A stretch of DNA of 27,511 nt from Ilyobacter_A sp963668015 (GCA_963668015.2 CAXXCR010000041.1:1-27511); one strand, 5' to 3'. Shown: positions 13,942-20,746, counted from the stretch's first letter. Translations and numbers: made by a program. Notes: generated by a model not told the origin, from the letters alone.

Positions 13942-14132
13942 AAAGAGATCCTGCATCTATCTAGCTATTATAATATTGGTTTGAATGTATCTGATAACCT
14001 TAAAATTAAATTGCGCAAGCAATTTGTACTGAAATTGTAATTATTATAAAAAACAAAACTCCTAAATTTAAGTTTTATAAAGCTGAATTTCTCATATATA
14101 AAATAATCACTTAAATCTGGCAGGATCTCTTT
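13942..14132 (+). ncRNA. Candidate structured RNA E2
   Basis: About 191 nt closed by AAAGAGATCCTGC (13942-13954) and GCAGGATCTCTTT (14120-14132), identical to the E1 closing stem. The 30 bases 13925-13954 match 10591-10620 with one mismatch. The interior differs from E1; it includes an AAATTGC/GCAATTT hairpin with a GCAA tetraloop (GNRA type). A run of T and TTAACTTT after the right arm may serve as terminator. The alternative is an inverted-repeat mobile remnant. Confidence 0.5.
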
Positions 14133-14400
14133 TAACTTTATAAACAGTCACTCCGATCTCACATCAATTTATTGTCTCGATTTAGACCCTTTCATTTTGC
14201 TTCTTAACTTACCAGCTTGTATGGGCGGTTAATTCCGTCTTGATTCAATAAAATTTCATTAGTGGAGAATTTACGGTCTTAGAGAGTATAAAATATGATT
14301 CATCTGATTAGAAAAAAAGGATTTTTATGTATTTCATTTTATATAGATTTAAAGGCCTTATAAATAACTTATTGAAATAAATTTTGAGGAGCTGATGAAT

Positions 14401-14613
14401 ATGCAGAAAGAATACGTTGCTTCCGGAATTTTACGCTCTGTGGGCTATGAACCTGCTGTGAAAATACTGGAAATAGAATTTCATGACGACGAGAGGCATC
14501 AATATCTGAATGTACCTGAACGGATATTTAAAAAACTGTTGAAAGCCAACTCTCATGGTAAGTTTTTCTTGAAATATATAAAAAACAAATACCGTAGTGT
14601 AAAAATCCGTTAA
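14401..14613 (+). CDS. KTSC domain protein 2
   Basis: A 70-aa single-domain KTSC protein and the most canonical of the four: ASGILRSVGYEP, LEIEFHDDERHQYLNVP with the YxY-type motif (HQY here has lost the first Tyr), then the classic C-terminus SHGKFFLKYIKNKYRSVKI. GAGGAG (14386-14391) lies 9 nt before ATG 14401 and only 3 nt before ATG 14395, so 14401 is preferred. It is 18 bp upstream of the promoter of RNA B3 and follows RNA E2. The basic C-terminus (K, R rich) would suit nucleic-acid contact, which is inference. Confidence 0.85.
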   Translation: MQKEYVASGILRSVGYEPAVKILEIEFHDDERHQYLNVPERIFKKLLKANSHGKFFLKYIKNKYRSVKIR

Positions 14614-14631
14614 ATAATTACAAACGAATTG

Positions 14632-14660
14632 TTGACATACTTAACAAAAGGGGGTATACT
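14632..14660 (+). promoter_or_regulatory. Promoter of RNA B3
   Basis: TTGACA (14632-14637), 17-bp spacer, TATACT (14655-14660). Confidence 0.9.
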
Positions 14661-14666
14661 CATCTT

Positions 14667-14817
14667 ATCAAGTGTTTTATAACACTCTTACATCGGGTTA
14701 CTGCTTATTTTACTGAGGGGCAAAAGCAAGTAATTTTGATCGGGAATATATATGATGGAAGGTGTTACTCCTAGAATTTAAACACTTACATATAAGAGCC
14801 GTGGGGGCTCTTTTTTT
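14667..14817 (+). ncRNA. Candidate structured RNA B3 with a GAGGGG loop
   Basis: Third B-family member, about 150 nt. P1 is AAGTGTTT (14670-14677) with AAACACTT (14780-14787). P2 joins AACAC/GTGTT, CTT/AAG and CATC/GATG around mismatches. P3 is TTACT-GCTT with AAGC-A-AGTAA, 9 bp with one bulge. The loop reads TTTTACTGAGGGGCAAA: the frame around the G run is kept but one G is A, leaving four consecutive G. The unit ends with an AAGAGCC/GGCTCTT terminator and seven T. The three B copies together give base-pair-supporting changes in all three helices. Confidence 0.83.
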
Positions 14818-14819
14818 AT
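14794..14819 (+). terminator. Terminator of RNA B3
   Basis: A 7-bp AAGAGCC/GGCTCTT stem with a GTGGG loop, followed by a long T tract. Confidence 0.92.
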
Positions 14820-14853
14820 TTACCTTGAAACTTGACTTTTTGCAAGGTAAAAT
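14819..14853 (+). promoter_or_regulatory. Promoter and overlapping inverted repeat before the 220-aa gene
   Basis: TTGAAA (14825-14830), 17-bp spacer, TAAAAT (14848-14853). A 9-bp inverted repeat, TTTACCTTG (14819-14827) and CAAGGTAAA (14843-14851), overlaps both boxes and could be an operator. Confidence 0.6.
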
Positions 14854-14909
14854 TAAGATATGGTTTTATATAGAAATAAAGTCAAAGTATATATACTTAG
14901 GGGGCTTGG

Positions 14910-15572
14910 ATGAAAAATAGTGACATTGTTAAGAATATTATTTGTATTATGATAATAGTAATACCTACTTGGATATTTGGTTATTTAGATAAACATACAG
15001 CAATGGGTTTTAGTGTTGTTGCTGGTTCTATTGCAGCAGCTTTTTTAAATATTGATAAATTTCAAAAATTCAAAGGTGGGGGATTTGAAGCAGAATTACG
15101 AGCCACAGTAGATGAAGCTCATGCAACAATTGAACAGTTACGTGAAGTCGCAAGTTCGATTTCTAAAATCGCTTTATCTCATTTGATGACTAGCAATTTT
15201 TATGCAGATATATCTCTTGAAAAAAAATTAGAACTGCATGATCAGTTAATAAATAATTTAAATAGAATAGGAGCTACTATAGATCAGGTAAAGAATGCAG
15301 ATGATTTATGGAATAAAGGAATTTCAGCAATATATCATCGTGGAATAAAAATTAAAGTCCAAGAAGCTTTTTCTCCAACTCAGGATATTATTCAAGAATT
15401 TGAAAAATTAATAAATTTTGAACTATGGGAAATTGGAGATTCAAAAACTCATAAAAACTTTCTTCTTGAAAAAAAATTAATTAATTTAGAAGTTGAACAA
15501 TTGTTAGATGATTTTAAATATTTTGAAGAAACAAGAAAAATTCAAAGATGCGATGTATTTGTAAAATTATAA
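14910..15572 (+). CDS. Membrane-anchored protein of unknown function
   Basis: A 220-aa protein I do not recognise. Two N-terminal hydrophobic segments (about residues 7-25 and 31-48) anchor it; a FKGGGFEAELRATVDEAHATIEQLREVA segment follows and starts a mostly helical, probably coiled-coil cytoplasmic part rich in Glu and Lys. The start is firm: AGGGGGCTTGG precedes ATG. The gene is more AT-rich than the housekeeping genes, with many AAA/TTT/ATT codons, suggesting an accessory or transferred gene. It lies between RNAs B3 and C2, and its G-rich ribosome site contains a GGGGGC word complementary to the loops of A1 and A2. Confidence 0.75.
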   Translation: MKNSDIVKNIICIMIIVIPTWIFGYLDKHTAMGFSVVAGSIAAAFLNIDKFQKFKGGGFEAELRATVDEAHATIEQLREVASSISKIALSHLMTSNFYADISLEKKLELHDQLINNLNRIGATIDQVKNADDLWNKGISAIYHRGIKIKVQEAFSPTQDIIQEFEKLINFELWEIGDSKTHKNFLLEKKLINLEVEQLLDDFKYFEETRKIQRCDVFVKL

Positions 15573-15765
15573 ATTATGTATGTAATTACTTTAATATAAA
15601 ATATTAATAGTGACAGTTATAAATGGGGAGCTAAAGTTAAGGGAAAATATAACATAATGATAAAAACTTTAATTTTGGTTTGTAAAGAATATTTATGCTT
15701 ATCTGAGCAGATAGTATACTACCAAATGTTTTTTATATTTTTTATATCAAGTAAATTACTTAATA

Positions 15766-16289
15766 TAAAAAGAGCCGTTTAAACGGCTCTTAAATATATA
15801 TAAATTGAGAGATGTTTATGCAATGCAACTCGAGAATGAGCACGCAATGATTTAATCGTAGTTGTTTGGTAAAAATAATTATAAAAGGAACTTAATTATG
15901 ACTGTATTCCATCTTAAAACTGTGTGGGTGAGGTTTAAAAGATGGAATGTTAATTTTGCCAACATCTCTCAATTTTAAACACGTATTATATAGATACCAA
16001 AATATTTATTAGAGAAAGCCAGGTTAATGACTGTTAAAAATTAAAAATTCTGTCAAAGCTTATAGGTTGAAGTTTTCTAATTTTCTTATCAAATCAGGAG
16101 TCGAATTTTCAATTTATTAACTAAATAAATAATTTGGGTTAAGAGCACTTGATGGATTTCTTTTGTGAAATCAAACTGTACGTTTCTACTTTTGTTTTAT
16201 CAAAACCACTCGGGTTGGTAGACAAGGAAAAACCACTTGGAATTGAAGAAACTAATAATATCAAACTCAGAACTTTCAAGCGCTCTTGA
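15766..16289 (-). ncRNA. Candidate large structured RNA C2
   Basis: About 524 nt on the minus strand, second copy of C. The 5' pairing is 16277-16287 with 16141-16151 (11 bp, one wobble). The TTGAAAATTC motif with its partner GAATTTTTAA is retained. The 3' domain is closed by a 14-bp perfect stem (15802-15815 with 15961-15974), where GATGTT/AACATC replaces GATATT/AATATC of C1. Inside this domain C2 has an extra ATTCCATCTT/AAGATGGAAT hairpin (15905-15949) that C1 lacks. Conserved primary blocks between copies include the 5' end, CCGAGTGG and AAGTGCTCTTAA. No convincing coding frame is present. Confidence 0.72.
15770..15791 (-). terminator. Terminator of RNA C2
   Basis: A perfect palindromic stem AAGAGCCGTTT/AAACGGCTCTT with T-rich sequence on the minus strand. 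Confidence 0.82.
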
Positions 16290-16295
16290 TTAAAT

Positions 16296-16324
16296 ACATT
16301 ACTCCTTTTATTACAAAAAGTCAA
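16296..16324 (-). promoter_or_regulatory. Promoter of RNA C2
   Basis: Minus-strand TTGACT (16324-16319), 17-bp spacer, TAATGT (16301-16296). Confidence 0.78.
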
Positions 16325-16411
16325 CAACTTTATAAAATTAATTATAACTTTACAAAAAAGGTTATACAGCAAGGCATAATTGACTGCATTTAATCGGTGA
16401 AGAGAATAAAA

Positions 16412-16433
16412 AAAGACCCTGAACAGGGTCTTT
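16412..16433 (-). terminator. Terminator of the 81-aa gene
   Basis: A 10-bp stem AAAGACCCTG/CAGGGTCTTT overlapping the stop codon, with a seven-T tail on the minus strand. Confidence 0.9.
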
Positions 16434-16677
16434 AAATATCTATTGAAGCTAACTTTTCTTCCAGTTTATGAATTATGCTGCGCAGGTCTATACGGTGCCC
16501 GTTTATATTGTGGTGGTGGGCTTGAGATGAATTGTATTTCGAGTTCATATCCTTATAGTGGTCGATACGGTTAATCAGTTCTTCTCTTGTAAGGGATTGG
16601 TTTGCAACGTCTTTTTGTGCACGTAGTTTCAGCTCACTTAGAAATTTAACAATTTGATCACGTGTTTTAAGCTGCAT
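16432..16677 (-). CDS. Small hypothetical protein, 81 aa
   Basis: I do not recognise this protein. It is charged and predicted mostly helical, with two amphipathic segments (about residues 5-20 and 62-78) flanking a His/Asn-rich stretch SSQAHHHNINGHR. No membrane segment or signal peptide. It has its own promoter (TTGAAT-17-TATAAT), AAAAGGAGG ribosome site and terminator, so it is a well-formed single-gene unit. It lies between RNA C2 and KTSC gene 3; the linked location may mean a role with the RNA island, but nothing in the sequence proves it. Confidence 0.75.
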   Translation of the reverse strand: MQLKTRDQIVKFLSELKLRAQKDVANQSLTREELINRIDHYKDMNSKYNSSQAHHHNINGHRIDLRSIIHKLEEKLASIDI

Positions 16678-16711
16678 AAAAATAACCTCCTTTTAAATTT
16701 ACACTTAATAA

Positions 16712-16740
16712 ATTATACTTTTATTTTTCTATAAATTCAA
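16712..16740 (-). promoter_or_regulatory. Promoter of the 81-aa gene
   Basis: Minus-strand TTGAAT (16740-16735), 17-bp spacer, TATAAT (16717-16712). Confidence 0.82.
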
Positions 16741-16767
16741 ATAGAGCTTGAGGAAACAGAAATAAAA

Positions 16768-16787
16768 AAAGCCATATAAATGGCTTT
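16768..16787 (-). terminator. Terminator of KTSC gene 3
   Basis: AAAGCCAT/ATGGCTTT stem with T7 on the minus strand; nearly the same hairpin follows KTSC gene 4. Confidence 0.85.
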
Positions 16788-16805
16788 GTATCTAATCTAA
16801 TGTTT

Positions 16806-17021
16806 TTACACACGAAGTTTTTTACATTGATAGGAGTCGCACATCCAGTCATGCATAGAAATGGTGTGAATAGTTGTTTTTGTTATTTCTGCAAAAACAG
16901 TGTGTGGCACGTTGAAATATTGATAAACGTCTCCACATAAAAATTCTACTTCCAGCGTCTTATTTGTTGGGTCATAACCAACGGAAGACAGGATGTTTGA
17001 GGATATATAAATTCTTTTCAT
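16806..17021 (-). CDS. KTSC domain protein 3
   Basis: A 71-aa single-domain KTSC protein: ISSNILSSVGYDPTNKTLEVEF, then VYQYFNVPHTVF with the intact YQY motif, and the Cys-bearing tail WMCDSYQCKKLRV. ATG at 17021 follows AAGGGGG with suitable spacing; the in-frame TTG at 17027 is less likely. Copies 1, 3 and 4 form a subgroup with a cysteine-containing C-terminus (x-C-x-x-x-Y-x-C-K-K/S), different from the basic tail of copy 2; two Cys four to five residues apart could bind metal or form a disulfide (inference). A TATAAT lies at 17075-17070. Confidence 0.87.
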   Translation of the reverse strand: MKRIYISSNILSSVGYDPTNKTLEVEFLCGDVYQYFNVPHTVFAEITKTTIHTISMHDWMCDSYQCKKLRV

Positions 17022-17069
17022 AGTCAATTCCCCCTTGTATCAGCTACAAAATAAATTCCTTCTAATACT

Positions 17070-17075
17070 ATTATA
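17070..17075 (-). promoter_or_regulatory. -10 box of KTSC gene 3
   Basis: Perfect TATAAT on the minus strand about 50 bp upstream of the start; no clear -35. Confidence 0.5.
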
Positions 17076-17344
17076 GGACGAAATAGTATGTAAAGAAAGT
17101 AAGTTTGAATAAATTAAAAAAATTATGCCAACTTTCTGTATTTTAGGAATAACAGCTTTCTTTCGTCAATGTTGATGTTATGCGTTGTAAACAGATTTAT
17201 TGTATTTTATAAAAATTAAAGAATTTATGCTGTGAGTATAAAATAACATTGATAATTTTGATCGTGTTTCTTTTACTTAAAAATTTGAATGTAAAAAGCA
17301 TTTGAAGAGCATACTTTATTACAAGATGTTGAATCTCAAGGTAA
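17076..17344. other. Intergenic stretch, nothing assigned
   Basis: AT-rich sequence between divergent KTSC gene 3 and the lipoprotein gene. I see no RNA-like unit resembling families A-E and no ribosome-site-bearing frame. Confidence 0.5.
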
Positions 17345-17373
17345 TTGTCTTTTTGGATAATGTCTGATAAAAT
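17345..17373 (+). promoter_or_regulatory. Promoter of the small lipoprotein gene
   Basis: TTGTCT (17345-17350), 17-bp spacer, TAAAAT (17368-17373). Confidence 0.7.
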
Positions 17374-17406
17374 ATTTAAACTAAAAAATAATATAAGGGG
17401 TTGTTT

Positions 17407-17622
17407 ATGAAAAAAATACTTTTCGTATCCATGTTCATGATGTTTTTAGCTGGTTGTAATTCTATAACTGCAAAAGGAGAATATGGAATGATTCAATTAA
17501 ATGATAGCAGTAATTATAAAACAAAGAAATCAAACGGTCTGGCACTAGGACACAAGAATCCTAAAAACCCTCACTATAATGGTGGAGATGCTGATTTTGT
17601 TAATATAATTTTTTTTAAATAG
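17407..17622 (+). CDS. Small lipoprotein, 71 aa
   Basis: MKKILFVSMFMMFLAGC is a lipoprotein signal peptide with lipobox LAGC (Cys17), so the mature product is a lipid-anchored peptide of about 55 residues. The mature part is Asn/Lys/Gly rich (LALGHKNPKNPHYNGGDADF) and matches no family I know. ATG at 17407 is chosen because AAGGGG lies 6 nt upstream; TTG at 17401 directly follows the ribosome site. A good terminator follows, so it is a monocistronic unit. Confidence 0.8.
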   Translation: MKKILFVSMFMMFLAGCNSITAKGEYGMIQLNDSSNYKTKKSNGLALGHKNPKNPHYNGGDADFVNIIFFK

Positions 17623-17644
17623 CACCGGCTTAAATAGACTAAGG

Positions 17645-17674
17645 AAACACGCTGATCAGATGGCGTGTTTTTTA
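17645..17674 (+). terminator. Terminator of the lipoprotein gene
   Basis: AAACACGC/GCGTGTTT stem (17645-17652 with 17663-17670), followed by TTTT. Confidence 0.88.
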
Positions 17675-17712
17675 TTGTCGAATTTTAGCTGAATTAGAGG
17701 ATTTATTAAAAA

Positions 17713-17889
17713 GAAAAAAGCCCCCTAATCTTATAGGGAACTTTAATCTAGTGAAAGTAATTTGAATGGAAATTCATTGAATCAATTATATGGGCTTATT
17801 GAGGAGGAAAGCCTATCATATACAAATTAGTCAAAACTTAATAACACGTGGAACATCTGAATTTCCGGTTGCACAATTAATTATCTACT
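17713..17889 (-). ncRNA. Candidate sRNA D with a UCCUCC loop
   Basis: Minus strand, about 175 nt, between a promoter at 17923-17896 and a CCCTA/TAGGG terminator-like hairpin followed by GG-C and six T (17738-17713). A hairpin GGCTT/AAGCC (17813-17809 with 17797-17793) exposes the loop TCCTCCTCAAT, which can pair with Shine-Dalgarno sequences. Single copy and without covariation, so the call rests on layout only. The same strand shows no open frame with a ribosome site. Confidence 0.4.
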
Positions 17890-17895
17890 CAACTA

Positions 17896-17923
17896 AGTAT
17901 AAAAATCCTTTTTAATTTATCAA
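17896..17923 (-). promoter_or_regulatory. Promoter of candidate sRNA D
   Basis: Minus-strand TTGATA (17923-17918), 16-bp spacer, TATACT (17901-17896). Confidence 0.55.
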
Positions 17924-18055
17924 AAAAATTAATAAAATTAGTGATTTATCTCTACGTTAAGCCAGGTCCTGTATACTTCTTCGCAAAACAGTGGCACATT
18001 TATTATTGTGGGGTAATTTAAATTGTATAGGGTAGCATTTTTATGTTGTGAGATA

Positions 18056-18827
18056 TCAACAGTTAAAAAAACCCTTCTTAAGCTTTTCTGGATCTATGAT
18101 TGTATTTTGACACTTATGTTTAAACAGTGAATGCTCTGCTATGAATGCAGCAGCCACGAGATCCCAGTTATGAAAACCATCGATGTTAAAATTATCCATC
18201 ATGTCTTTAAACCAATATTTTGTATTCTGAATAATGTATTCGGCTATGGGCTTTTTGCTGGGCAAGAGAGCCCTGCTGAACTCTTTTTCTGAGAAGAATG
18301 CTGTCAGGCAGTTATTTCCTGTCAAAACAGATATATTTTTCCCATTTTTCAAAACGCATTCAGTTGCAACGGGGTCGCAGGCAAAGTTTAATTCATCCAT
18401 GAGTTTATCGTTTATAATTAGTGGTTCTGTGATTCCTCCCATGAGGACAAATTCGGATATTTTTTCAAAGAGTGTGGTTGTCCAAAAGATATGCCCCGTA
18501 TATGTTTGTAAGAGAACCGGTAGCCAGTATCGATATATTCCCAGGATGTTTGTTAACGGTTTCAGCTATGAAGCTTGCGGCCTCGCTTTTTTTAATATGC
18601 CTGCTAGGGGAACCTTTAAGAAGAGGAATATTTTCCCTGCCTAGTTCTTTTAACATTCTTCGTGTATTTGAGTACACGGTGTCAATGTCGCTGTTTCCAT
18701 AGGTAGTGCTTATGCCCAATATAGATACGTTCTTTTTCCCTAAAAGATACAGGAGCGCTAAACCGTCATCCACATCACAGCCCTCTATTCCCATAGTATT
18801 GTCGCAGTCGAATATTATATTCTTCAT
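18056..18827 (-). CDS. Inosine-uridine-type nucleoside hydrolase, frameshifted
   Basis: Cleaves the N-glycosidic bond of nucleosides to free base and ribose. The N-terminal part carries the calcium-binding aspartate cluster in MKNIIFDCDNTMG and GCDVDDGLALLYLL, then GISTTYGN and LATGSLTNI; the second part has EFVLMGGI, CDPVATECVL and HNWDLVAAAF. The frame breaks at a TTT run (plus-strand AAA 18467-18469): removing one base joins NHTLEKISEFVLMGGI into one 256-aa protein, somewhat shorter than the roughly 310-aa norm. Either a true pseudogene or an insertion error; the clean repair favours error. GGAGG precedes ATG 18827. Confidence 0.82.
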
Positions 18828-18942
18828 AAATCCTCCTTGGTATGTTCTGTTTTCTTTACTAAAAGATTTATACTGAAATTCAAAAGATTCCCTTTAAAAA
18901 AAATAACTCCAATTGCTGATTTCTGGGATGAAGAATGCATGG

Positions 18943-18948
18943 TACAAT
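18943..18948 (+). promoter_or_regulatory. Extended -10 upstream of the 175-aa secreted protein gene
   Basis: TGG-TACAAT is an extended -10; the -35 region (TTCTGG, 16 bp upstream) is weak. Confidence 0.4.
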
Positions 18949-18997
18949 ATTAATATATGGTTTGGTTGAATTATAAATTTTAAAAGGAGGTTTATAT

Positions 18998-19525
18998 ATG
19001 ATGAAAAGAATCGTAACCCTGTCACTGCTACTTGTATTTTTTGTATTAAACGGAAACAGCATTTCGGCAAAAAGTGATAAAAGTAAAAATAATCGTCAAA
19101 AAACAGAGAGAGTATCAAAGAGAAATAACCTTGACAATCCGGGAACGCTAAAATCAGAAGATGCTAAAATAAATTGGGGCCAAATAAAAAAAGATATGGA
19201 AGAAAATCCTGACAAATACCCCCAATTTATTGGAATGAACGACAAACAGATAAGGGAAACAATAAAATTTGAAAAAAGAATCAGAAAAGTAGCCAGGCGA
19301 AATGAAGACGACATAATTGCATACTACAACGAGATAGACGGAGTAGAATTTCCAGTGGAACAATTCATAGATGACGTACTGAGCGGCGTTATAGGATTGG
19401 ATATAGATATCTCTTCAGAGGAAGAAAATATCTTTAATCTGAATGCATTCGACCTGAAAAAGCTTAAAAAGGGAAAAGGAAATATGATAAATCTATGGAA
19501 AGATTTACTGAAGAAACTATTGTAG
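18998..19525 (+). CDS. Secreted hypothetical protein, 175 aa
   Basis: An N-terminal Sec signal peptide (MMKRIVTLSLLLVFFVLNGNSISA) with cleavage probable near NSISA-KS; no lipobox Cys. The mature protein is highly charged: a basic linker (KSDKSKNNRQKTERVSKR), then an acidic and basic helical region (RRNEDDIIAYYNEIDGVEF) and a Lys-rich tail. I do not recognise the family. AAAAGGAGG lies 7 nt before ATG 18998, and a good terminator follows at 19587, so this is an intact single gene. Confidence 0.8.
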   Translation: MMKRIVTLSLLLVFFVLNGNSISAKSDKSKNNRQKTERVSKRNNLDNPGTLKSEDAKINWGQIKKDMEENPDKYPQFIGMNDKQIRETIKFEKRIRKVARRNEDDIIAYYNEIDGVEFPVEQFIDDVLSGVIGLDIDISSEEENIFNLNAFDLKKLKKGKGNMINLWKDLLKKLL

Positions 19526-19586
19526 GAGAATCGGAGGCTGCAATTTCGGTTGAAATTGAAGGAACTATAGAAATGTAATAAAGCAG

Positions 19587-19617
19587 GAGCCTATTCAAAT
19601 GATAGGCTCTTTTTGTT
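19587..19617 (+). terminator. Terminator after the secreted protein gene
   Basis: An 8-bp GAGCCTAT/ATAGGCTC stem (19587-19594 with 19602-19609), followed by a T tract. Confidence 0.88.
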
Positions 19618-19631
19618 TTACGATTATCTAC

Positions 19632-19778
19632 TTATATCAGCTCGACTTTTATCTCTTCATTTTCACGGACAGTATGGAGAATAGAGTTGCATTCATTACA
19701 AATAAAATGTTTTGTAGTTTTCTAAAAATCAACTTCACCAGCTAAAATACCGTAAGACAGACATTTAATTTTTTTCAT
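19632..19778 (-). pseudogene. Small zinc-ribbon-like ORF with an in-frame TAG
   Basis: A 49-codon frame on the minus strand starts with ATG (19778) behind GAGGAGG and reads MKKIKCLSYGILAGEVDF, then TAG, then KTTKHFICNECNSILHTV and a final TAA at 19632. The part after TAG has a CxxC pair (CNEC), and Cys6 precedes it, suggesting a rubredoxin- or zinc-ribbon-like mini-protein. The stop at codon 19 makes it a decayed gene, a sequencing error, or a readthrough case; nothing indicates stop-codon recoding. I do not recognise the family. Confidence 0.5.
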
Positions 19779-19917
19779 AACATCCTCCTCTATATTTACA
19801 ATTATTTTCTGAATATATTTCTATACTGATATTTTAGGGTCTACCTGTTTAATAAAAACATAATTTATGTTGCAGAGGAGTAAAAATAAGTGGAGAAAAA
19901 TTTATTGGGAATAAAAA

Positions 19918-19935
19918 AAGCCATTTATATGGCTT
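19918..19935 (-). terminator. Terminator of KTSC gene 4
   Basis: AAGCCAT/ATGGCTT stem with a seven-T tail on the minus strand, closely matching the KTSC gene 3 terminator. Confidence 0.82.
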
Positions 19936-19979
19936 CGCGAGATTAGAAGTTTTATTTTTGGAAAAGATTTTAAGTTGAA

Positions 19980-20192
19980 TTAATGAAGTTTTTTACAGTT
20001 ATACATATTGCATATGCAGTCGTGTAAACATTCATCATAAGAATTATCTTTTATTACTTCTTTAAAAATACAATAAGGAACACCAAAATATTGATAGACA
20101 TCTCCTGATGAAAACTCTACTTCAAGGGTATTATTGTTGAGATCATAACCGATAGAAGACAAGAAAGTTGAAGATACCTGAATTCTTTTCAT
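19980..20192 (-). CDS. KTSC domain protein 4
   Basis: A 70-aa single-domain KTSC protein: VSSTFLSSIGYDLNNNTLEVEF, VYQYFGVPYCIF with the intact YQY motif, and tail CLHDCICNMYNCKKLH, which contains four cysteines (C-x3-C-x-C-x4-C), more than the other copies. It has its own promoter (TTGTCC-16-TATAAT, 20272-20245), an AGAGGGGTGACAGG ribosome region and a terminator like that of gene 3, pointing to a recent common origin of genes 3 and 4. It lies outside the compact RNA island, near tRNA-Leu. Confidence 0.87.
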   Translation of the reverse strand: MKRIQVSSTFLSSIGYDLNNNTLEVEFSSGDVYQYFGVPYCIFKEVIKDNSYDECLHDCICNMYNCKKLH

Positions 20193-20244
20193 AAAAAACC
20201 TGTCACCCCTCTTTAGTTGAAAAGATAAAAATTTAATTAATATA

Positions 20245-20272
20245 ATTATACTGCAGAATAGTTTATGGACAA
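20245..20272 (-). promoter_or_regulatory. Promoter of KTSC gene 4
   Basis: Minus-strand TTGTCC (20272-20267), 16-bp spacer, TATAAT (20250-20245). Confidence 0.72.
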
Positions 20273-20426
20273 AGGGGAGTTAAAATTAATTTTATTAATG
20301 GAAATAAAAAAGAAGTGTGGTGAGTCAAACTGAGAAAAAACTAGATAACTTAAAAGTCTATAGGGGGAAAAGAGAGATATAAACTTTAAGGTATACCAGA
20401 AGCCAAACTCTTGCTTAAATTTATAA

Positions 20427-20470
20427 TAAAAAAATCGAACTCCGAAGTAATAAAGACTTGGAATTCGATC
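20427..20470 (-). terminator. Terminator of the tRNA-Leu transcript
   Basis: Minus-strand ATCGAATTCC...GGAGTTCGAT stem (10 bp, one wobble) followed by seven T. The 60 bp between it and the tRNA hold no gene. Confidence 0.8.
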
Positions 20471-20529
20471 ATAATGTTTAACTTATAATTTTTTTATTTC
20501 CCTCACATTAATTTGTGTGTGGGATACTA

Positions 20530-20615
20530 TGGTGCAAGGAAAGGGACTCGAACCCTCACTGGCTAAGCCAACTACCCCCTCAAGATAGCGTGTCTACCAA
20601 TTCCACCACCCTTGC
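20530..20615 (-). tRNA. tRNA-Leu, anticodon GAG
   Basis: An 86-nt tRNA with a complete cloverleaf: acceptor GCAAGGG/TCCTTGC with one G-T pair, D arm GGTGGAATTGGTAGACAC, anticodon stem CTATC/GGTAG with loop TTGAGGG (anticodon GAG, reading CUC/CUU), the long variable arm with TTGGC/GCCA typical of tRNA-Leu, T arm with GGTTCGAGTCC, and an encoded CCA end. It has its own promoter and terminator. Confidence 0.97.
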
Positions 20616-20649
20616 TTATTGTATACCTGACCCTTGACTAACAAAAAAT

Positions 20650-20678
20650 ATGTTACTATATAAATTTTCATTTGTCAA
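20650..20678 (-). promoter_or_regulatory. Promoter of tRNA-Leu
   Basis: Minus-strand TTGACA (20678-20673), 17-bp spacer, TAACAT (20655-20650). Confidence 0.82.
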
Positions 20679-20746
20679 CTTTTATTTTTGAATAACCCGG
20701 GTCTTGTTATTTGTGATTTTTACAAATTTTTATAGCTAAGCAAAAC

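Larger units (their letters stand above)
9852..16324. other. RNA island: tandemly duplicated block of candidate structured RNAs
   Basis: This 6.5-kb stretch has few proteins but a succession of promoter-structure-terminator units. The order is A1, KTSC gene, E1, B1, B2, a minus-strand SemiSWEET gene, C1 (minus); then A2, E2, KTSC gene, B3, a membrane-protein gene, C2 (minus). Equivalent anchors are offset by 3385 bp (A), 3334 bp (E) and 3415 bp (C), as expected if one block of about 3.4 kb was duplicated in tandem and then drifted. The CACAGAG-type repeats inside are offset by only 2406 bp and so probably arrived independently. Function is unknown. Confidence 0.65.

Noticed and set aside
9850..16350. 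A CRISPR array among the repeats
   Set aside because: Repeats are long, few and structured, with separate promoters and terminators; there is no regular repeat-spacer pattern and no cas gene.
16139..16372. A 77-aa minus-strand frame at the 5' end of C2
   Set aside because: It spans the C2 promoter, has no ribosome site, and is not kept in C1, whereas the RNA pairing is kept.
20681..20746. AATAAC/GTTATT hairpin after the TPR gene as a terminator
   Set aside because: There is no T tract on the minus strand after the stem; the real end of the TPR transcript is not evident.
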